A stretch of 64,000 bases of DNA from Tissierella sp. MB52-C2 (GCF_030931715.1 NZ_CP133261.1:992001-1056000); one strand, 5' to 3'; shown: positions 16,954-26,208, counted from the first letter of the stretch. Notes: generated from the sequence alone by a model not told the origin. Made by a program: numbers and translations.

Positions 16954-18090
16954 ATGAAAAGTATATTTAAGAAGAAATTGGACAAACAAAATCATAATGC
17001 AATAGGCAAAATTTCGTTGAACTATGAAGATTTTGTGCTGATTAAAGAAGACTCGCAGTTATGTCAAAAAGTGTTAAAACAATATAGAAATGAATTTAAA
17101 ATGGCACATGATCCTTCAAAAATGATAAATATTTTGGAGTTTGGCTTGTATACTAATTTTATGAATGAAATATTTAATTTTTATAATAATGATATATGTA
17201 TAGAGGTAGCAAAAATATATGCGATGACTGAGGGACAAGGAGATTATAATTTTAGGGTAATCATGAATCTGATAGATACAGTCACATTAAAGATATGCTC
17301 TTGTTGGGAATATATTTTCCAAATACTCAATCAATATTTTTCGCTTGAACTAAATAGTTTGAGAATAAATAAAAATACAATAGATAAGATGTATGAAAAG
17401 AAGATGATCTTTGTCAAACAGGAAAAAGGATATAATGTTGAGTATGTTGAATGGTCAGAAGAAGAGAAAAATGAATTAGAGGATACATTGAGAAAGAAGA
17501 AAAAAGTATTAGATGTTAGGGGGCATGCGAAAAAATTTAAGAAGGAAATAAAAGATTCGGGATTTATTGTTAGTGATAGAGTTAAACAGATTTCAAAGTT
17601 ATATTCTAGTTCTTGTGTAAAGCTTCTAAAGGAAGAGGTAAGAAATATCATAACTCATAAAAAATCAGCTACATTTGGAATTTCGGTGGGAGATATTGAT
17701 AGAATTTTACCAATAGAGGGTATTTCAATAAATAGAGAGGGCTGGATGAAAATAGATAATTTTAAGAAGATTGTATCTGAAAATTTAGAAATTTTGAAAT
17801 TAGCTATTCAAACTGCTTTTGATATTATTTGTTTAGAAGACAAACTGGTAAGTGTTGGCAATGAGGGAAAGGAATATAGGATTTTACTGGTGGAATGCGA
17901 TAATTGTCATCATTCTACAAATATAACAAGTGGGTTTTATGCATTGGAAAATGAGAGGCATTTAGGCGTAAAGTGTTCTAAGTGTGGAACTCTAATGGAA
18001 ATATTGGAAGAAGGGGAAACTAGTGAATATGAGCACAAGCAAGTTTTGCTTAGACAATTAGAAGAATACTTTTGTAGAGTGGATAAATAG
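16954..18090 (+). CDS. HEPN-like protein with C-terminal zinc ribbon (Cthe_2314-like)
   Basis: A 378-residue protein, the only gene between rlmD and the first displaced rlmD end. The central region holds VRNIITHKK, giving R230-x4-H235, the RNase-type motif of HEPN domains; these domains are common in toxins and phage-defence proteins. The C-terminus has two cysteine pairs, C315/C318 in CDNCHH and C341/C344 in CSKCG, a likely zinc ribbon. The N-terminal half is helical (LYTNFMNEIFNFYNNDI) and unassigned. Resemblance to the Cthe_2314-type HEPN family is from memory. I infer a possible RNA-cleaving defence role because of the motif and the island setting; it could also be a non-catalytic HEPN protein. 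GTTGGAGG precedes the start. Confidence 0.55.
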   Translation: MKSIFKKKLDKQNHNAIGKISLNYEDFVLIKEDSQLCQKVLKQYRNEFKMAHDPSKMINILEFGLYTNFMNEIFNFYNNDICIEVAKIYAMTEGQGDYNFRVIMNLIDTVTLKICSCWEYIFQILNQYFSLELNSLRINKNTIDKMYEKKMIFVKQEKGYNVEYVEWSEEEKNELEDTLRKKKKVLDVRGHAKKFKKEIKDSGFIVSDRVKQISKLYSSSCVKLLKEEVRNIITHKKSATFGISVGDIDRILPIEGISINREGWMKIDNFKKIVSENLEILKLAIQTAFDIICLEDKLVSVGNEGKEYRILLVECDNCHHSTNITSGFYALENERHLGVKCSKCGTLMEILEEGETSEYEHKQVLLRQLEEYFCRVDK

Positions 18091-18399
18091 AGAAATAAAA
18101 AAGATTGTTTTATAGCCAAGTAAGACGACATAGTTTAGTGAGGGATATTTAATGATAAAGTATAGTAATAAATAACAAATCTTTTTTGAAATCACATTTT
18201 GATCAATTACAAACTATAAATAGATGACGGAATGTAGTAATAAAATTAGAAAGTATTTTTATGGAAAACTGTTAAGGCAAAACACCCAGTATGCTAGGGG
18301 CTTTATTGCTGGGAGTTTTTATTATTACTAAATAATATATATAATCTATATCATTATGTTATAAAAAGTAAAGATTGAATGGTAAAATTATTGAAAATA

Positions 18400-18498
18400 C
18401 ACTTTTCCACTAGGAGAGTAATATATACCTACGATATCTTTATTGTACTCTCAAGGCATGTGGAATTTATGATTCTGTTGCAACATAAAAACAACTAG
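18400..18498 (+). repeat. att-like unit 1: element end plus displaced rlmD 3' end
   Basis: The element-end sequence (CCACTAGG..., then ATCTTTATTGTACTCTCAAG) leads into GCATGTGGA. From 18,457 the frame reads HVEFMILLQHKNN and stops at 18,498, matching the position and pattern of the RlmD C-terminus HVECVVKLEKQ. It separates the HEPN gene from the phosphoesterase-ATPase gene. Confidence 0.7.
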
Positions 18499-18537
18499 AT
18501 TATAAGAAGAAAAATCAATATAAATGAAGTAAAATTA

Positions 18538-18573
18538 AGGATGTGAGAGTTAAAGCTTTCATATCCTTTTTTT
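18538..18573 (+). terminator. Rho-independent terminator
   Basis: AGGATGTGA at 18,538-18,546 and TCATATCCT at 18,559-18,567 form a 9-bp stem (one G-U pair) followed by six T residues. Confidence 0.7.
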
Positions 18574-18888
18574 ATACGTAACAATTGGAGATTTGATGTT
18601 GTAAATTGACAGAAAAGGTTATACAATGAGAATAATCATGTTGGCTATATTGTTAATTGGGTTGTACAACAGTCAAGGAATTATTATATAGAATAGCGTG
18701 ACCAAAGTAGCTAATGATATTTAAATCGTAATCTTTGGTAATGAGGTATGAGGTAACCCAGATGATTTAACGGAAATTATATATTATGATTCTATCAGGA
18801 ACACGGAGATTGAACGTATGGAATTTATTTTAAGACAATAGAAATCTATAATCAAGATAACAGAAATACTATTCGGGGGGAAAATATA

Positions 18889-21800
18889 ATGGAATTTAGA
18901 GTTTTGCATTTATCAGATGTGCATATTGGAAAAACATATAAGCCTTCTGAAAGTATCGCTTACAGGATTGTTTCGGATATTGAGCATAATAAAATGGCAG
19001 ATATTGATTGTGTAATAACAACGGGCGATATTTTTGAGGGAACTATAGAAACTAGTGAGACACTCATTAGAGAAGCTGTTAATTTTTATGAAATTATATT
19101 AAAAGAGATAAATTATAATCAAACAAAACAATTAGGCAAAACAGATTTTATTTTTGTTCCAGGTAATCATGACATAATAAGAACCGATAATATAGATGAA
19201 CGTTGGGAAAAGTACCATAGCTTTATTCAAATGTTTTATGAAACAATTCCTGAAAGCTATAATACGGATTTTTCTGTCTATAAACCTTATCACGATAACA
19301 AGATTGTTTTTATAGGATTTAATTCTTGCCAAATAGAAAATAAAAAAATATTTGATAAAGAATTTATCTCTAAGCTTAAAAGTAATTTGAGTAGTGAAGT
19401 TTTAGGTGATTATAACATCGATAGAGATAAATTAATTGAGATATTAGAAGAACAAAAGACCTCTGAATTTGATGATTATGGTAATATTTCTTTGCAACAG
19501 ATTGCTGATATTAAGAGGAAATTGAAGCAAGTTACTGACTATAATATAATTGCTTTATTTCATCATCATTTTTATTTATTTCCGGAGGTTTCTAAAAAGT
19601 TTGGTGACTCAAGTTTGATTAGGAATTACAGCGAGTTTATACAAGAACTAAAATACATGGGTGTTAAAACTGTTTTGCATGGACATAAACATTTTGACTT
19701 GGAGAGACCGTATATCTCAGATGATTATTATGATACAACTGAGAGTATCATTAATATATTTGCTGGGGGTTCCGTAGGAACGTCTAGAACCGATAGACAT
19801 ACCTTTAGCATTATAAATTTTTATGATAAAAAAGAAGATGTTAAGTTGATCCAAAAGAAATTTATTTATAATGGTGAATCACTTGAACCTATACAAACTA
19901 AACGAATTCCCCCTAAAAACACTTTAATTAAGGTAGTAAAGTTACTAGAACTTCTGAAGGTAAATAATCCAGATAAATTTAATGAATATCAATCCGTTGC
20001 CGAAAAAAATTACAGTATTTATAATGACTGTAATAAAATTATAGAATGGTTGAGTGAAATATTTACTGGTTTTAATGAAACCTATAAAATTCTTTATGAA
20101 AATGAAAAGAATATACTTTTTATCCTATATGCTGTAAATTATAGGACGCTAAAATATAAAGAAATTATTGAAAAAAATGATACAGAGTTCGAATCTAAAT
20201 CTACTCTTTTACAAGCGTTTTATAATAAAATTCTTAATGGACCAGATTTTCAAGTCTGCTCTAAGGACTTTCATGAATTGTTTAATTCAAAAAACCTTTC
20301 TGAATGTGCAAAGTATTGTGATGAACTTTTAAACTCAATAAATAAAAAAACTTCGCAGTATTATTTAGCATTGACAATGATAGCAATATTTTTTAGCGAT
20401 CTTTATCTTATATTGACAAAGTATGCTGATGACTTTAAACATAGTATAAAATACAAAGTAAATATTAAGATTGAAGATAATAAATTTCATGAAAATGTTC
20501 CTGCACCTAGAATTATTATTAATTCAGATTCAGACAGACGTAGCGCATATATTCAGTTACTCTGCAATGATGCTACAGCACATAAAATGGCAGTGCTTTT
20601 TATAAAAGAGTTTGATCTGATGATAAATAAATATGAAGACTATTTTAAACTTATTGGATTGAAACTATATTACTTATTACCTCAGATTAATAGTGATAAT
20701 GTTGAAAAAGCCTTGGATAATTATAACTTTGAAGCTTATATTCCAACATTGCTTCCTCTATTAACTGGAGATAATATTTATCCAGCAAAAGAAGTATTTG
20801 CCAGAGAATTAATTCAAAATTCAATTGATGCGATAGCTGTAAGAGAAGCGAAAGATACTATACAGTTTGCAAATAAAATATATATTGAGATAAGTAAAGA
20901 TGTTCAAGGTAGAAGATTTTTTAAAATTAAAGATAATGGGACAGGCATGGATCGTTATAAAATAGAGCGTTATTTTACTAGTATAGGAAGGAGTTTTTAT
21001 TCGGATGAAGAATACCAAGATTTAAATATTAGATACAAACCTATCAGTAATTTTGGAATAGGTTTTTTGTCATCATTCATGGTTTGCAGAGAAATTGATG
21101 TTAAAACTAGATATTATACGGAAGAAAGTGAAGCGCTAAAATTGCATATTCCCAATTATGAAGGATGTTTTTTTATTGAAAAAGAAAAGGGGGTAGATAT
21201 TGGTACAGAAATAATTTTATATCTAAACCATAATATAGAAAATAAGAAAATAGTTGACTATATCCAGGATACGATGCTTGATGTTAAATATGAAATAATT
21301 CTTAATTACACAAGTGATAAAGCTATTCAAGAAACTATTATCCCTGCACATAATCTTAGAAAAAAAGCTTTAAAAAGTGATTTTAAATTATTTGTACCTT
21401 TGTCAGAAGACTATAGCGCCCTTAAACTTGATTATGAGAAGGATATAATTAGCGGAAATTTTATATCAGAATACAAATATGGAATATTAATTCATAATAA
21501 TATTTCAGAAAAAAGAAGCGTTTTTAATGTGCTGAACGCAGGAATCTTAGTGCAACAAGCTTCACTTTCAAAATTATTTGGTAGAGGATTTGATAATGAA
21601 TACCAATCGAATATAAGAGATAAATTTTATTATAAAAGCAATATACTTGCAAATTTTCCTGCTAATTGGATACAATTAGATGTATCGCGTGAAAAACTAG
21701 TTGGATTTTCTGAGGATTTAAAAAAGATAATTGGGAAAGACATCCATTTATCTGTAGGGGTACAGATAGCAGAAGTTTTATTAGATCAAATACGTTGGAT

Positions 21801-22503
21801 ACTAAATAATAGTGAAAGTTCTGTTAGCCAAAACCCTGTTATTAATTTGCAAGAGGCTATTCTCTTTGCCATTGATTTTTGCAACCGTAGCAACAATACA
21901 GAAATTTACAAAAAACTGTTAGTTCTAAAATATATATTACATATTGATTTCACGAAAGAAGAGATAGTTTTTGCTTTGGGGCATAAAGGCGACTGTAAAG
22001 AAAGAATTAATGTCACTTATAGCGCAGAAATGTCAAGAAAAAATATAAATGAACTACTTGAAAGAATTGGGACATTAGATTTTAGAGAAGATCTTTATAT
22101 TGATAGCATTCATAAAAATGACATAAGAGAAATTCATCCAATGCTAGTTAGAGAGTTCTACAGATTCCTTGAAGAGTTTGTAATAACTAGGGACATTAAA
22201 ATGAGTAAAAATTTTAGATATAAGTTTGAACAAATTATTCATACAACTAGTTTTAGTGAATCAGATCAAGCAGATGATATTTTAAAAATTATAGCTATTA
22301 TTATGTTATTATATTTAGATAAACAAGGAGAGTTACAAGAAAATTTAATTGAAAAGTCACCTATTGTTAGCATTATTGAGCGCATACTTATGGAGAGAAT
22401 AAATATCCGTGATGTAGAAGAAAAGTCTGCTAGTATAATTATAAAATATGAAGAACTTAATGAATTATTTGAATTAAGGAAACACATTGATAAATTGAAG
22501 TAA
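18889..22503 (+). CDS. Calcineurin-like phosphoesterase fused to an Hsp90-type (GHKL) ATPase
   Basis: A 1204-residue two-domain protein filling one att-bounded segment alone. The N-terminal domain (about 1-330) has all metallophosphoesterase motifs: D10 and H12 in LSDVHIGK, D47 in TTGDIFEG, N93-H94-D95 in PGNHD, H225-H227 in LFHHHFYL, and H266/H268 in HGHKH. A helical linker follows. From about residue 610 comes a GHKL ATPase: N-box N644 in RELIQNSIDAI, the D682-N-G-T-G motif, GIGFLSSF at 723-730 and a GTEIILYL motif, then an Hsp90-like middle region (WIQLDVSREKL). This suggests ATP-gated control of a nuclease or phosphodiesterase. Related HSP90-like/NACHT-free fusions appear in defence islands; its role here is inferred. 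GGGGGG lies before the start. All key residues are present. Confidence 0.75.
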   Translation: MEFRVLHLSDVHIGKTYKPSESIAYRIVSDIEHNKMADIDCVITTGDIFEGTIETSETLIREAVNFYEIILKEINYNQTKQLGKTDFIFVPGNHDIIRTDNIDERWEKYHSFIQMFYETIPESYNTDFSVYKPYHDNKIVFIGFNSCQIENKKIFDKEFISKLKSNLSSEVLGDYNIDRDKLIEILEEQKTSEFDDYGNISLQQIADIKRKLKQVTDYNIIALFHHHFYLFPEVSKKFGDSSLIRNYSEFIQELKYMGVKTVLHGHKHFDLERPYISDDYYDTTESIINIFAGGSVGTSRTDRHTFSIINFYDKKEDVKLIQKKFIYNGESLEPIQTKRIPPKNTLIKVVKLLELLKVNNPDKFNEYQSVAEKNYSIYNDCNKIIEWLSEIFTGFNETYKILYENEKNILFILYAVNYRTLKYKEIIEKNDTEFESKSTLLQAFYNKILNGPDFQVCSKDFHELFNSKNLSECAKYCDELLNSINKKTSQYYLALTMIAIFFSDLYLILTKYADDFKHSIKYKVNIKIEDNKFHENVPAPRIIINSDSDRRSAYIQLLCNDATAHKMAVLFIKEFDLMINKYEDYFKLIGLKLYYLLPQINSDNVEKALDNYNFEAYIPTLLPLLTGDNIYPAKEVFARELIQNSIDAIAVREAKDTIQFANKIYIEISKDVQGRRFFKIKDNGTGMDRYKIERYFTSIGRSFYSDEEYQDLNIRYKPISNFGIGFLSSFMVCREIDVKTRYYTEESEALKLHIPNYEGCFFIEKEKGVDIGTEIILYLNHNIENKKIVDYIQDTMLDVKYEIILNYTSDKAIQETIIPAHNLRKKALKSDFKLFVPLSEDYSALKLDYEKDIISGNFISEYKYGILIHNNISEKRSVFNVLNAGILVQQASLSKLFGRGFDNEYQSNIRDKFYYKSNILANFPANWIQLDVSREKLVGFSEDLKKIIGKDIHLSVGVQIAEVLLDQIRWILNNSESSVSQNPVINLQEAILFAIDFCNRSNNTEIYKKLLVLKYILHIDFTKEEIVFALGHKGDCKERINVTYSAEMSRKNINELLERIGTLDFREDLYIDSIHKNDIREIHPMLVREFYRFLEEFVITRDIKMSKNFRYKFEQIIHTTSFSESDQADDILKIIAIIMLLYLDKQGELQENLIEKSPIVSIIERILMERINIRDVEEKSASIIIKYEELNELFELRKHIDKLK

Positions 22504-22555
22504 AAAAATCATATGTACTGTAGATTTTTAAAGGTGATAAAAAAGCAAAGATTCC

Positions 22556-22690
22556 CTTCCGCCAAGGCTCTACTAGGCTCAAATGACATCATTATTGTAC
22601 TCTCAAGGCATGTTGAGTGTGTTACACTGATAGAGCGAATTTGGAGAGTTTAATATGTTCCCTCAGACTAATAAGTTTGAGGGAACTTTT
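22556..22690 (+). repeat. att-like unit 2: element end, displaced rlmD 3' end and terminator
   Basis: The element end (CCGCCAAGG..., then ACATCATTATTGTACTCTC) is followed by AAGGCATGTTGAG. From 22,609 the frame reads HVECVTLIERIWRV and stops at 22,653, a convincing RlmD C-terminus. A terminator hairpin follows at 22,657-22,690 (GTTCCCTCAGA with TTTGAGGGAAC, then TTTTGTTT). The same terminator recurs after units 3 and 7. Confidence 0.8.
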
Positions 22691-22929
22691 GTTTAGGGGG
22701 TCGTACTTTTGCGCAGAACTAAAAATATGTGCAGAAATGCCAGAGGTTTTGAATATAACTAAGAAAGAATATACATAACAAGTTTATATAAAATAATAGA
22801 GTATGCTCCGTAAGGGGTATACTCTATCTATATGATAACTCATGGTAAAGAAAAAGTCTATTAATTTATTTATTTTTACCTTATAATTTCTATTGTCGCA
22901 ACAAATAAAGATTTTGAGAGGAGAAAATT
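22691..22929. other. Leader region of the flavin reductase gene
   Basis: GGGGGTCGTACTTTTGCGCAG after the terminator recurs in degenerate form near 23,545 and 23,740. An inverted repeat, GAGTATGCTCCGT with a GGGGTATACTC arm near 22,800-22,828, resembles a terminator. No gene is seen. Confidence 0.35.
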
Positions 22930-23478
22930 ATGAATAAGAAGAAGATAGCAAATATTCCATTTGGTCCGTATATTACAGTTTTAGCAGGGGCAACTGTTAA
23001 TGGAAAAGCAAACTATACGACCATTGGAGCATACGGAGTTGTAAGTCAAAAAACTGTACTTTATATTTCATTGAAAAATACTCATTGTACAACTGCTGGA
23101 GTATTGGAGAATGGTTTTTTCTCTGTAAATATTCCGTCATCTGAGGCTGTTGAAAAAACTGATTATTGTGGCACTGTTTCTGGTAATAAGGTAGATAAAT
23201 CAGAGATTTTTGAATCGTTTTATGATGAATCAGGAAATGCACCAATGATAAAAGAATGCCCTGTAAATTACCTTCGCAAGGTAATACAAACTATACCTAT
23301 ATTTGATTTTACAATGTTTATAGGTGAGATTGTTGCTGCATACGCAAATGAAAACTGCTTAGAAAATGGAAGGCCCAATGCACTCAAAGTTAAGCCAACA
23401 GTATTGATGGACTCTGGATACTTTGATTTGAATGATAGAATAGGCTCCATATTCAAAACATGCAAGGGCAGTAGATAA
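22930..23478 (+). CDS. Flavin reductase-like (flavoredoxin type) FMN-binding protein
   Basis: A 182-residue protein of the flavin reductase-like split-barrel family. The segments PFGPYITVLAGATVNGK, NYTTIGAYGVVSQ and GFFSVNIPSSEAVEKTDYCG match the FMN-binding part of flavoredoxin-type proteins, which carry FMN in electron transfer or reduce flavins. There is no signal peptide. GAGAGGAG precedes the start. It is the only gene between att-like units 2 and 3, so it looks like an accessory cargo gene rather than part of a pathway. The substrate and electron donor cannot be deduced. Confidence 0.8.
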   Translation: MNKKKIANIPFGPYITVLAGATVNGKANYTTIGAYGVVSQKTVLYISLKNTHCTTAGVLENGFFSVNIPSSEAVEKTDYCGTVSGNKVDKSEIFESFYDESGNAPMIKECPVNYLRKVIQTIPIFDFTMFIGEIVAAYANENCLENGRPNALKVKPTVLMDSGYFDLNDRIGSIFKTCKGSR

Positions 23479-23584
23479 ACAATGATTATACTACCTGCAA
23501 AATATTGTTGCGTAAAAGAGCATGACAACAGAACTTAACGACCCCCTTAATTATGGGGGTACATCTTTACGCAAAATTAGATTT

Positions 23585-23740
23585 AATGCGTATTAGTATC
23601 ATTTTTCTATCAAAACACATGTTGAGTGTGTTATGTTGATCGTTAAGGAATAGGCTGGTTCTAAGAGTTTTGAAGTTTTTTAGATAAAAATTGAATTGTT
23701 TTTATGTTCCCTCAGACTAATAAGTTTGGGGGAATTTGCT
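23585..23740 (+). repeat. att-like unit 3: displaced rlmD 3' end and terminator
   Basis: The element-end part is eroded, but from 23,618 the frame reads HVECVMLIVKE and stops at 23,653. A terminator close to that of unit 2 follows at 23,706-23,736 (GTTCCCTCAGAC... GTTTGGGGGAA). After it, ACGCAGAA and TTCTGCGT (about 23,758-23,783) form an 8-bp hairpin. Confidence 0.7.
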
Positions 23741-24289
23741 TTAGGGTTCTAACTTGTACGCAGAATTAGGGATTTCTGCGTTAAGGTACGGTTTTTACAT
23801 AATTATGAGGTTAATGCATAGAAACAACTTGTCTAAGATATTACCTTTAATTAACCTTTGCGTGAATTTATTTTGGCAGCGATACAATAAATACTACCCT
23901 GTTAAATTACTTGAAAAATACCCTCCCACCAAGGGGATAATATCAACCTACGACATCTTTATTGACCTCTCAAGGCATGTTGAGAGTATAATTCTGATGA
24001 CGTATTGTGGGTTATAGGAGAAATAATAAGATTCGACAACAACATATAGTGGTTAGAGGACGAAAGTTGGGTCAAAAATCAGTGAAAAGCACCGTTTTTT
24101 GACCCTTAAAAATAGAGCATTTGACAGATGATATTGGGCAATTGGGGATATTTGAAGAGTAAATGGATAAATTTGGTTGATAAAATGGCAGGTGAATTAT
24201 ATACTATAGATAAACATTAGTAGAATGTTAAGATGGTATTTTCTAATGTGCTTTTTTGTAAACAACTAAATCATGATGGGGATGGTTTA
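23741..24289. other. Gene-free stretch between att-like units 3 and 4 and before the lipoprotein
   Basis: Only 240 bases separate unit 3 from unit 4, with no gene. An 87-codon frame can be read across 23,754-24,017, but it is simply the repeat unit plus its RlmD-like tail. The hairpin GGTCAAAAATC... GTTTTTTGACC near 24,070-24,103 may be a terminator or stem-loop. I see no gene before 24,290. Confidence 0.4.
23920..24017 (+). repeat. att-like unit 4: element end plus displaced rlmD 3' end
   Basis: CCCACCAAGGGGATAATATC begins the conserved element end, followed by ACGACATCTTTATTGACCTC and AAGGCATGTTGAG. From 23,976 the frame reads HVESIILMTYCGL and stops at 24,017. No terminator of the unit-2 type follows. 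Confidence 0.7.
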
Positions 24290-24856
24290 ATGAATAAAAA
24301 ATTTATTTTATTGATAGTAACTTTAATATTTTTATTAACTGCTTGTACAAATAGTAGTAGTGATAATGAGCAAGATAATCAAAAGGTTCAAAGTAGTACA
24401 CCATTATTAGAAGATACAATTGTAGAATTAGAAGATTTCTCATTTCAATTATTAGATTATTACTTAGTTAAATCTGAGAATGATGCCGTAAAAGATTCAG
24501 TTGCTATATATGAAAAGATTAGTAAGACAACTGTTGATAGTACTAAATTAGGATTTGATATAGGATTCCATGGCTCAAATTCTGAAGTTAGCAAGAGAGA
24601 CGGTTATCTCCTACTGACGCTTAATTATAATCCAAATAAAAACAATACCTCTCAGCGTGATTCTGTTATTCCTAAAATGGATATCAGTGCAGTAGATAAT
24701 GAAGGGGATGATTTAATTTTATTACATAATTCAATGGATGATAAATATATTCAAGTAGAAGATCCTATTGGAATACTTGTATTTAAAATATTTGGAGATA
24801 TAGAAACTATTGATTTTGTGTTTGATGGAAATATGTATAAACTTGAATTAAAATAA
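24290..24856 (+). CDS. Small lipoprotein of unknown function
   Basis: The start at 24,290 follows GATGGGGATGG and gives a lipoprotein signal peptide: MNKKFILLIVTLIFLLTAC, with the lipobox LTAC and the lipid-modified cysteine at residue 19. A longer frame from 24,233 would bury the signal and is rejected. The mature part is a serine/asparagine-rich linker followed by about 140 residues of beta-rich sequence (YLLLTLNYNPN..., KYIQVEDPIGILVFKIFGD), perhaps an Ig-like or DUF fold not recognised. It should be anchored on the outer face of the membrane. A perfect 16-bp inverted repeat follows the gene. Confidence 0.7.
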   Translation: MNKKFILLIVTLIFLLTACTNSSSDNEQDNQKVQSSTPLLEDTIVELEDFSFQLLDYYLVKSENDAVKDSVAIYEKISKTTVDSTKLGFDIGFHGSNSEVSKRDGYLLLTLNYNPNKNNTSQRDSVIPKMDISAVDNEGDDLILLHNSMDDKYIQVEDPIGILVFKIFGDIETIDFVFDGNMYKLELK

Positions 24857-24988
24857 GAATATAGATTCTATGAATACTAATTATTAAATCATAACTATTG
24901 AATATTATCTACATTTTGCCCATAGAATAGAATACATTATGAGTAGGATATGAAATTATATTCTAATAATCAAATAAAATTAAAATAA

Positions 24989-25023
24989 TAAATGCATTAA
25001 GATGTTACATCTTAATGCATTTA
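24989..25023 (+). terminator. Perfect 16-bp inverted repeat, probable terminator
   Basis: TAAATGCATTAAGATG and CATCTTAATGCATTTA form a perfect stem with a TTA-type loop. The 3' side is AT-rich (TTATTATATA) rather than a clean T run, so termination is likely but not certain. Confidence 0.55.
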
Positions 25024-25175
25024 TTATATATAGCTTCAAAGCTAAATATAAAAACTATAAGAGATAAGTTTTCGGTCGAACCAAAGACTAAATAAATTTC
25101 TCCATGAACAAACAGATGGAGGCAAAGTAGATCCAAAACGTAAACCAATACTAAGGACATAGAGGGTGGTTTTCT

Positions 25176-25436
25176 TTGAGCCTTTTTGGAATAATCTATA
25201 AAGAGGAGCTTCCATCTCGTGCTAAGTATGTATATATGTATCTGAAAGACAGATGTGATGCAAAGGGTGAATACTGGCCAGCTATTAATACCATTGCAAA
25301 AGACACATCCATGTCAAGAAGTACAGTAAAGAGAGCCATAGCTGATTTAATCCGTTGTGGTTTGCTTAGAAAAGAATCACGTTATAGGTAGAATGGAAGT
25401 AATTCATCCAATAGATATTTTTTAATTATAGAATAA
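25176..25436 (+). pseudogene. Helix-turn-helix replication-type protein cut by a nonsense codon
   Basis: TTG start after GAGGGTGG. The 71 codons to the TAG at 25,389 encode a winged-helix protein: LPSRAKYVYMYLKDRCD, then WPAINTIAKDTSMSRSTVKRA and IADLIRCGLLRKESRYR. Beyond the TAG the frame continues NGSNSSNRYFLII to a stop at 25,436. Homologues of this type read RYRENGS, so a GAG to TAG change is the simplest explanation. These small proteins typically sit in the replication or mobilisation module of integrative elements. The first 71 residues might still fold and act. Confidence 0.7.
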
Positions 25437-25790
25437 TTTTTGAATAAAAGAGATTAAGAACATAAAAAACATGTATTTTCACCAAGGGGAAATTACATGT
25501 TTTGTGGACTGAGGTGGGGGTCAGAATGAACCAACCAGAAGGACTCATTTTAAAAATATACTTAACATCAGAAAAGAACAAGTGGTAATATGTACAATAG
25601 ATAATATAAATATTTTCTTTTGTTTTTCCTGTTTCGTAGTTGATTATTTACGGTGATTTTTGAGATATTGAACGATTATGTTGAATTTATGAATTGTAAC
25701 TGTTATAATATTTTGAGATTGATATTTGTATTATAGTGGTGTGGAGTAAGGGATTGAAACGAAATCGACTATCTATGAAGAGGTGTTATT
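25437..25790. other. Gap with one iteron-like motif
   Basis: No gene. AGGTGGGGGTCAGAATG near 25,512-25,528 resembles the AGGTGGTCAGAA motifs at 48.5 kb and may be the remains of a similar origin region. GTGTGGAGTAAGGGATTG and GAGGTG upstream of 25,791 belong to the next gene's leader. Confidence 0.35.
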
Positions 25791-26000
25791 ATGGGCGTAA
25801 GCTATAAAAAACTATGGAAATTAATAATCGACAAAGACATGAGGAATGTTGAAGTAAGAAAATCAGCAAAGATCAGTCCGGCTACATTCACAAAGCTTAA
25901 GAAAAATGAAGTGGTATCTCTTGGTGTATTACTCAAGATCTGTAAAATGCTTGAATGCGATATTGGCGATATAGTAGAGGTAGTTAATGAAGTAGAATAA
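25791..26000 (+). CDS. XRE/Cro-type helix-turn-helix regulator (69 residues)
   Basis: A small single-domain DNA-binding protein. MGVSYKKLWKLIIDKDM starts a Cro/CI-type fold; NVEVRKSAKISPATFTKLKK is the helix-turn-helix, followed by VSLGVLLKICKMLECDIGDI, the usual dimer helix. GAGGTG precedes the start. It lies about 200 bases before the type I restriction operon, on the same strand. Small XRE proteins in this position often control restriction-modification genes, so a role as repressor of the hsd operon is a reasonable inference, not shown by the sequence. Confidence 0.85.
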   Translation: MGVSYKKLWKLIIDKDMRNVEVRKSAKISPATFTKLKKNEVVSLGVLLKICKMLECDIGDIVEVVNEVE

Positions 26001-26208
26001 TGTCCATTTTTATGGAGAGACATCCTATTATAGCTAAAATAGAAGCTGGGAATACTTATTAGGAATTGGTAGTTAATGTATTGAAAATATAGTAATATTA
26101 AGAAGAAAAAATATAAAACTTTGATAGAAATTAAAGCCAAAAGTGAAAGTCTTAAAAAAATACCCTCGGTCATTGAGGTGCTTATTATAACAATTGGAGG
26201 GATATAAA

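Larger units (their letters stand above)
18091..18888. other. Gap holding att-like unit 1, a terminator and a decayed frame
   Basis: No intact gene. It contains att-like unit 1 (18,400-18,498), a terminator (18,538-18,573), a 19-codon frame at 18,626 (MRIIMLAILLIGLYN...), and a fragment near 18,755-18,840 reading NPDDLTEIIYYDSIRN then TEIERMEFILRQ and a stop, which looks like the C-terminus of a lost gene. Confidence 0.45.

Noticed and set aside
17331..17651. Minus-strand frame of 106 codons rich in Phe and Ser
   Set aside because: It is a shadow of the lysine/glutamate-rich HEPN-like gene; such composition is typical of antisense frames in AT-rich DNA.
23754..24017. An 87-codon frame that could be a gene
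   Set aside because: It consists of the repeat-unit sequence and its RlmD-like tail, has no ribosome binding site, and its frame is explained by the displaced rlmD end.
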